DNA of 64,000 bases from positions 223,230 through 287,229 of the forward strand of contig NZ_MORL01000008.1 of NCBI RefSeq assembly GCF_001870735.1. Direction: 5' to 3'. The stretch is from Arsenicibacter rosenii (lineage in GTDB: Bacteria > Bacteroidota > Bacteroidia > Cytophagales > Spirosomataceae). Shown here one piece after another: positions 60,856-64,000 of the stretch (its first letter is position 1; each line of letters begins with the position of its first letter). The notes below the pieces were generated by a model. That model was not told the origin of the DNA. It was given only the letters and a program-made list of their open reading frames with translations, and ran no database searches. A program made the translations under genes and the position numbers.

Positions 60856-63657
60856 CTAGTTTTTACTGCCACTCACCGACGACGCCGGCTGTTTGTCAGC
60901 AGCTTTCTTCGCTGCCTTGTCGAAATCACCGGCCTGAATAATCGTCAGTTTCGCCGGATCGATGTATTTTTTCATCGCAGCGTTTACCTGTTCAGGTGTG
61001 AGCGACTCCATTTTCTTTTCGAAATCCGCATCCCATGCCATCGTCCGGTTCAGGTACAGGTAACTGTTCAGCGTGCCGGCCAGTGACGGATCCTGCGCCC
61101 GCGATACCTGCCGTGACTGCAACAAACCTGATTTAGCGGCTTTGATTTCATCGGCGGTAAAGCCTTCTTTCTGTACTTTTTCGAGCTCTTCACGCATGGC
61201 TTTCACCAGACGTTCGGCATTTTCAGGGTTGTAAATAGCATACGTTGTAAATGTACCGGTCTTATCCAGCGGACTTGCCGAAAGACCCGACCCAACGCCA
61301 TAGCTAATGCCCTCTTTCTGACGAATCCGGACAGCCAGACGCGAGTTCAGGAAACCGCCACCCAGCATATAATTACCCAGAATCAGGGCCGGATAATCAG
61401 GGTCATCGTCGCGCAATTGCAGGTTATAGCCTGCTACCAGCATCGCATTGGCTTTATCCGGAGTTTGCAGCGACTGCGTTCCTGCCGGAATAGACTTGTA
61501 TTCGCTCACAATCCGGCTAAATGGTTTTGCGGCTTTCCAGGTACCGAATTCATCCGTCACAATCTTCCGGATCTGCGTTTCGTCGAAATCACCTACCGCC
61601 GCAAACGTGGCATTCTGGGCACCGTAGAACTCCTTGTAGAATTTTTTCACGTCGTCCAGTTTCGCTGCCTTGATTGCCTCTACCTCTTCGTCAAACGTCA
61701 TCACATAACGGACATCGCTTTTCGGGTAAGGGTTCAGCGTACGCTGATATGAGTTAAACGCAATAGCCTGCGGTTCCGAACGCTGCGATTCAATACCAGC
61801 CAGCTGCTCCTGTTTCAGTTTTTCAAACTCATTGGCATCAAATGACGGATTTTTCAGGATATCACCAACCAAACGCAATACCGCCGGCAGGTTTTCCTTC
61901 GTTGTTTTGATGCTTACGTTAGCCTGGTTTCCGCCACCGGATACACTTACCTGCGCTTTCAGCTTATCCAGTTCATCCTGAATCTGCTGACGGTTACGCG
62001 ACGTAGTGCCTTTGTTCAGTAACGACGCAGCAAAACTACTGACCACGGCTTTGTTTTCCAGGCTTTTGATATCGCCGTAGCGCAGTGTCAGACGGGCATT
62101 AACTTCATTCCCGCGCGTAGATTTCGGCAGCAACGCCATCTCAATGGAATTCGGTTGCTCAATGCGCTTCGTCCGGCCATCAATGTTTGCCGGCGATGGG
62201 TCAAATGCTTCTCCCTGAGCCACGACCGCACGGCCTTTGTAATCTTTTACCAGTGCCTCTACATTCGGCGCTTCCGGTACTTCGGTACGATCCGGATTCG
62301 GATCCGGTACAAACATACCCGTCGTCCGGTTCGATGGCTTAAAATAATATTTGGCTACCCGTACGACATCTTCCGGCGTTACTTTTTCCAGTTTATCGCG
62401 GTAAAGGAAGCCAAGACGCCAGTCACCCGTTGCAATAAATTCGCTCATGGCCAGGCCTAAGCGGTCAGAGCTTTTAAAGGCCAGTTCAAAATCTTTAAGC
62501 AGCTTCGTCTTGGCACGCTCAACTTCGTCTTTTGTCGGCGCTTTGATTGCAACCGAATCCAGTGTACCTAAAAGTGCTTTGCGGGCGTCTTCAATCGATT
62601 TATCTTTCAGCAACTCGGCGGCAAAATAAACAAAACCCGGTTCTTTCAGCGAGAATGCATAGCCATACTGCTGCGATGCCTTTTTGGTTTCGATCAGACT
62701 TTTGTACAATCGCCCTGAGGGTTCATTCGTCAAGAGCTCAACGACTACGTCCATGGCCGGATAATCTGGGTGTGAGCCCGGCATAATGTGATAGCCGGCC
62801 GCAATTGCCTGCGTATCCCCTACGCGGCGCAGCACCACCGAACGCTCACCATCCTGAACCGGCTCAATAGTCGGCACGTCTGTCAGCTGACGCGCTGGTT
62901 TCGGAATACTCCCGAAATAATCATTGATCAGCTTCAGTGTTTTCGCTTCATCAATTTTACCGGCAACGAGCAACACCGCATTATCCGGCTGGTAGTATTT
63001 CTTATAAAAGGCCTGCAGATTCTCAATCGGTACGCGTTCAATATCCGAACGGTTACCAATGGTCGATTTACCGTAATTATGCCACAAGAACGCGGTAGAC
63101 ACTATACGTTCGTTCAATACATCCTGCGGCGAGTTTTCACCCATCTCAAACTCGTTCCGGACAACCGAAAATTCTGTAGCCAGATCTTCTTTTTTGATAA
63201 ATGAGTTAATCATCCGGTCAGACTCCAGATCCAGCGCCCATTTCAGATTGTCGTCAGAAGCGGCAAACGTTTCAAAATAGTTTGTCCGGTCAAGCCAGGT
63301 TGTACCATTTGGCCGGGCACCATGTTCGGTAAGTTCCTGAGGAATGTTGGTATGTTTGGTGGAGCCTTTAAACACCATGTGTTCCAGCAGGTGGGCCATA
63401 CCGGCCTCCCCTTTGCCTTCATGCCGCGAACCAACCAGATACGTAATGTTTACGGTAATGGTTGGTTTCGATAAATCCGGGAACAGGAGCACTTTTAAAC
63501 CATTCTTCAACCGATACTCGGTGATTCCTTCAACCGATGCCGTTTTCGTGATGCCCTCCGGCAATGCCTGACCGTTGACAATACTGCCGTGTAAAAGTCC
63601 TGCCAGCAGGAGTGCAGCCAGCATTCTTTTTCCCGGTGCGAAGTTGTGTGTTAGCAT
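60856..63657 (-). CDS. M16 family zinc metallopeptidase
   Basis: A 933-residue peptidase; I use the ATG at 63657, as the longer frame starts at TTG. A signal peptide ends near VNGQ (30). The inverted zinc motif is H89-L-L-E92-H93 (GMAHLLEHMVFKGS), with the third ligand in VVRNEFEMGENSP. The second M16 half (about 500-900, with VSGGGNQANVSI and MLVAGYNLQLRDDD) is inactive as expected, and the length fits two fused M16 units in a periplasmic enzyme. It degrades short peptides or processes exported proteins. Confidence 0.92.
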   Translation of the reverse strand: MLTHNFAPGKRMLAALLLAGLLHGSIVNGQALPEGITKTASVEGITEYRLKNGLKVLLFPDLSKPTITVNITYLVGSRHEGKGEAGMAHLLEHMVFKGSTKHTNIPQELTEHGARPNGTTWLDRTNYFETFAASDDNLKWALDLESDRMINSFIKKEDLATEFSVVRNEFEMGENSPQDVLNERIVSTAFLWHNYGKSTIGNRSDIERVPIENLQAFYKKYYQPDNAVLLVAGKIDEAKTLKLINDYFGSIPKPARQLTDVPTIEPVQDGERSVVLRRVGDTQAIAAGYHIMPGSHPDYPAMDVVVELLTNEPSGRLYKSLIETKKASQQYGYAFSLKEPGFVYFAAELLKDKSIEDARKALLGTLDSVAIKAPTKDEVERAKTKLLKDFELAFKSSDRLGLAMSEFIATGDWRLGFLYRDKLEKVTPEDVVRVAKYYFKPSNRTTGMFVPDPNPDRTEVPEAPNVEALVKDYKGRAVVAQGEAFDPSPANIDGRTKRIEQPNSIEMALLPKSTRGNEVNARLTLRYGDIKSLENKAVVSSFAASLLNKGTTSRNRQQIQDELDKLKAQVSVSGGGNQANVSIKTTKENLPAVLRLVGDILKNPSFDANEFEKLKQEQLAGIESQRSEPQAIAFNSYQRTLNPYPKSDVRYVMTFDEEVEAIKAAKLDDVKKFYKEFYGAQNATFAAVGDFDETQIRKIVTDEFGTWKAAKPFSRIVSEYKSIPAGTQSLQTPDKANAMLVAGYNLQLRDDDPDYPALILGNYMLGGGFLNSRLAVRIRQKEGISYGVGSGLSASPLDKTGTFTTYAIYNPENAERLVKAMREELEKVQKEGFTADEIKAAKSGLLQSRQVSRAQDPSLAGTLNSYLYLNRTMAWDADFEKKMESLTPEQVNAAMKKYIDPAKLTIIQAGDFDKAAKKAADKQPASSVSGSKN

Positions 63658-64000
63658 ATACGATTTGTTTTGCAAAAGACAAATAACGAAATGTATAGTT
63701 AAGTATATCCGGCAAAGTTCGCAAGCATAAAAGGGATAAGCGGTTTAAATAATTGACGTAACCAACGAACTAATGGCTTTTGAGTTACTGATTGCTGACT
63801 TCATAAACAGTTGTGGGTAAGTAAATCCAGAATGGAGAACGCCGGTTACTGTAGAAGAACATGTAACCCGTTGAGAAAAGCTACAGGTTATGAGACTAGC
63901 AGGATAAGCAATTGTCTCTGGGAGAGCCCGTTGTTATACACGGTTTTTTTTTGGGTAATGTATAAACGACGAGAGCTGACCCTTGGGATCAGCTCTGTCT
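63658..64000. other. Right edge, non-coding as far as seen
   Basis: I find no gene here. GGTTAC and GTAACC (about 63844-63868) can pair, and AGAGCTGA (63972-63979) with TCAGCTCT (63989-63996) forms an 8-bp hairpin that may end a transcript from beyond the window. A run of nine T follows a weak CCGT/ACGG stem near 63943. Confidence 0.5.

Noticed and set aside
1..64000. tRNA, rRNA or complete insertion sequences
   Set aside because: I found no cloverleaf with a tRNA anticodon arm, no rRNA segment and no transposase gene on either strand.

Overview
The window looks like a chromosomal segment of a Bacteroidota bacterium, most likely a Cytophagales/Spirosomaceae relative (Spirosoma-like). The case rests on a gliding-motility lipoprotein (GldD), a SusC/SusD pair with glycan enzymes, promoters of the Bacteroidota TAnnTTTG type, weak ribosome binding sites, and intergenic tandem repeats and hairpins of a kind common in that group. 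The genus is an inference; no rRNA gene is present.

Layout. Positions 1-15,800 hold mostly housekeeping genes: a partial class-V aminotransferase, a methyltransferase, xerD, aroQ coupled to a second class-V aminotransferase, a MarC-family protein, a GxxExxY protein between two repeat blocks, a MazG-like protein, pepT, an MBL hydrolase, gldD, a TIGR00266 protein, gltX, ridA and a DUF2064 protein. Two long tandem arrays interrupt it: 28-bp units at 338-881 and 40-bp units at 5281-5805. Positions 14,754-39,782 form a polysaccharide-utilisation region. A LacI-type regulator faces susC across a double palindromic operator. SusC and SusD are followed by an FMN-binding-domain protein, a secreted FAD oxidoreductase, the flavin transferase ApbE, a large secreted toroid-like enzyme, a solute symporter, a GH2 enzyme, a second FAD oxidoreductase, an App1-like protein, a GH20 hexosaminidase, a Nudix hydrolase and an SDR. 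A GH43-like gene at the end is cut off by the CRISPR array. The flavin genes suggest redox chemistry attached to glycan breakdown.

Positions 39,783-58,067 hold a type I-B CRISPR-Cas system. The array has 94 repeats (my hand count) and is read leftward from a leader next to cas2. The minus-strand cas genes run cas8-cas7-cas5-cas3-[kinase-like gene]-cas4-cas1-cas2. cas6 and a WYL regulator lie further right, separated from cas8 by an unusual 1-kb island.

That island (55,087-56,115) is the most interesting part of the window. Just upstream of cas8 is a short, promoter-equipped, crRNA-like unit: degenerate repeat, short guide, degenerate repeat, closed by an 11-bp stem. The first 11 nt of its guide occur twice, each time after TCA, in the cas8 upstream region. 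This is the architecture expected of a guide RNA that lets the Cas complex repress its own operon. Next to it, on the same strand, come a BrnT-like toxin gene, one full-length solitary CRISPR repeat flanked by two half repeats, and a small charged ORF. Together they resemble CRISPR-regulated toxin-antitoxin (CreTA) and Cas-regulating RNA (CreR) modules, here with a protein toxin and in a Bacteroidota genome. The function is inferred; the repeats and matches are read directly.

Positions 58,189-64,000 hold an EamA transporter, a secreted leucine-rich-repeat protein, an M16 peptidase and a non-coding right edge.
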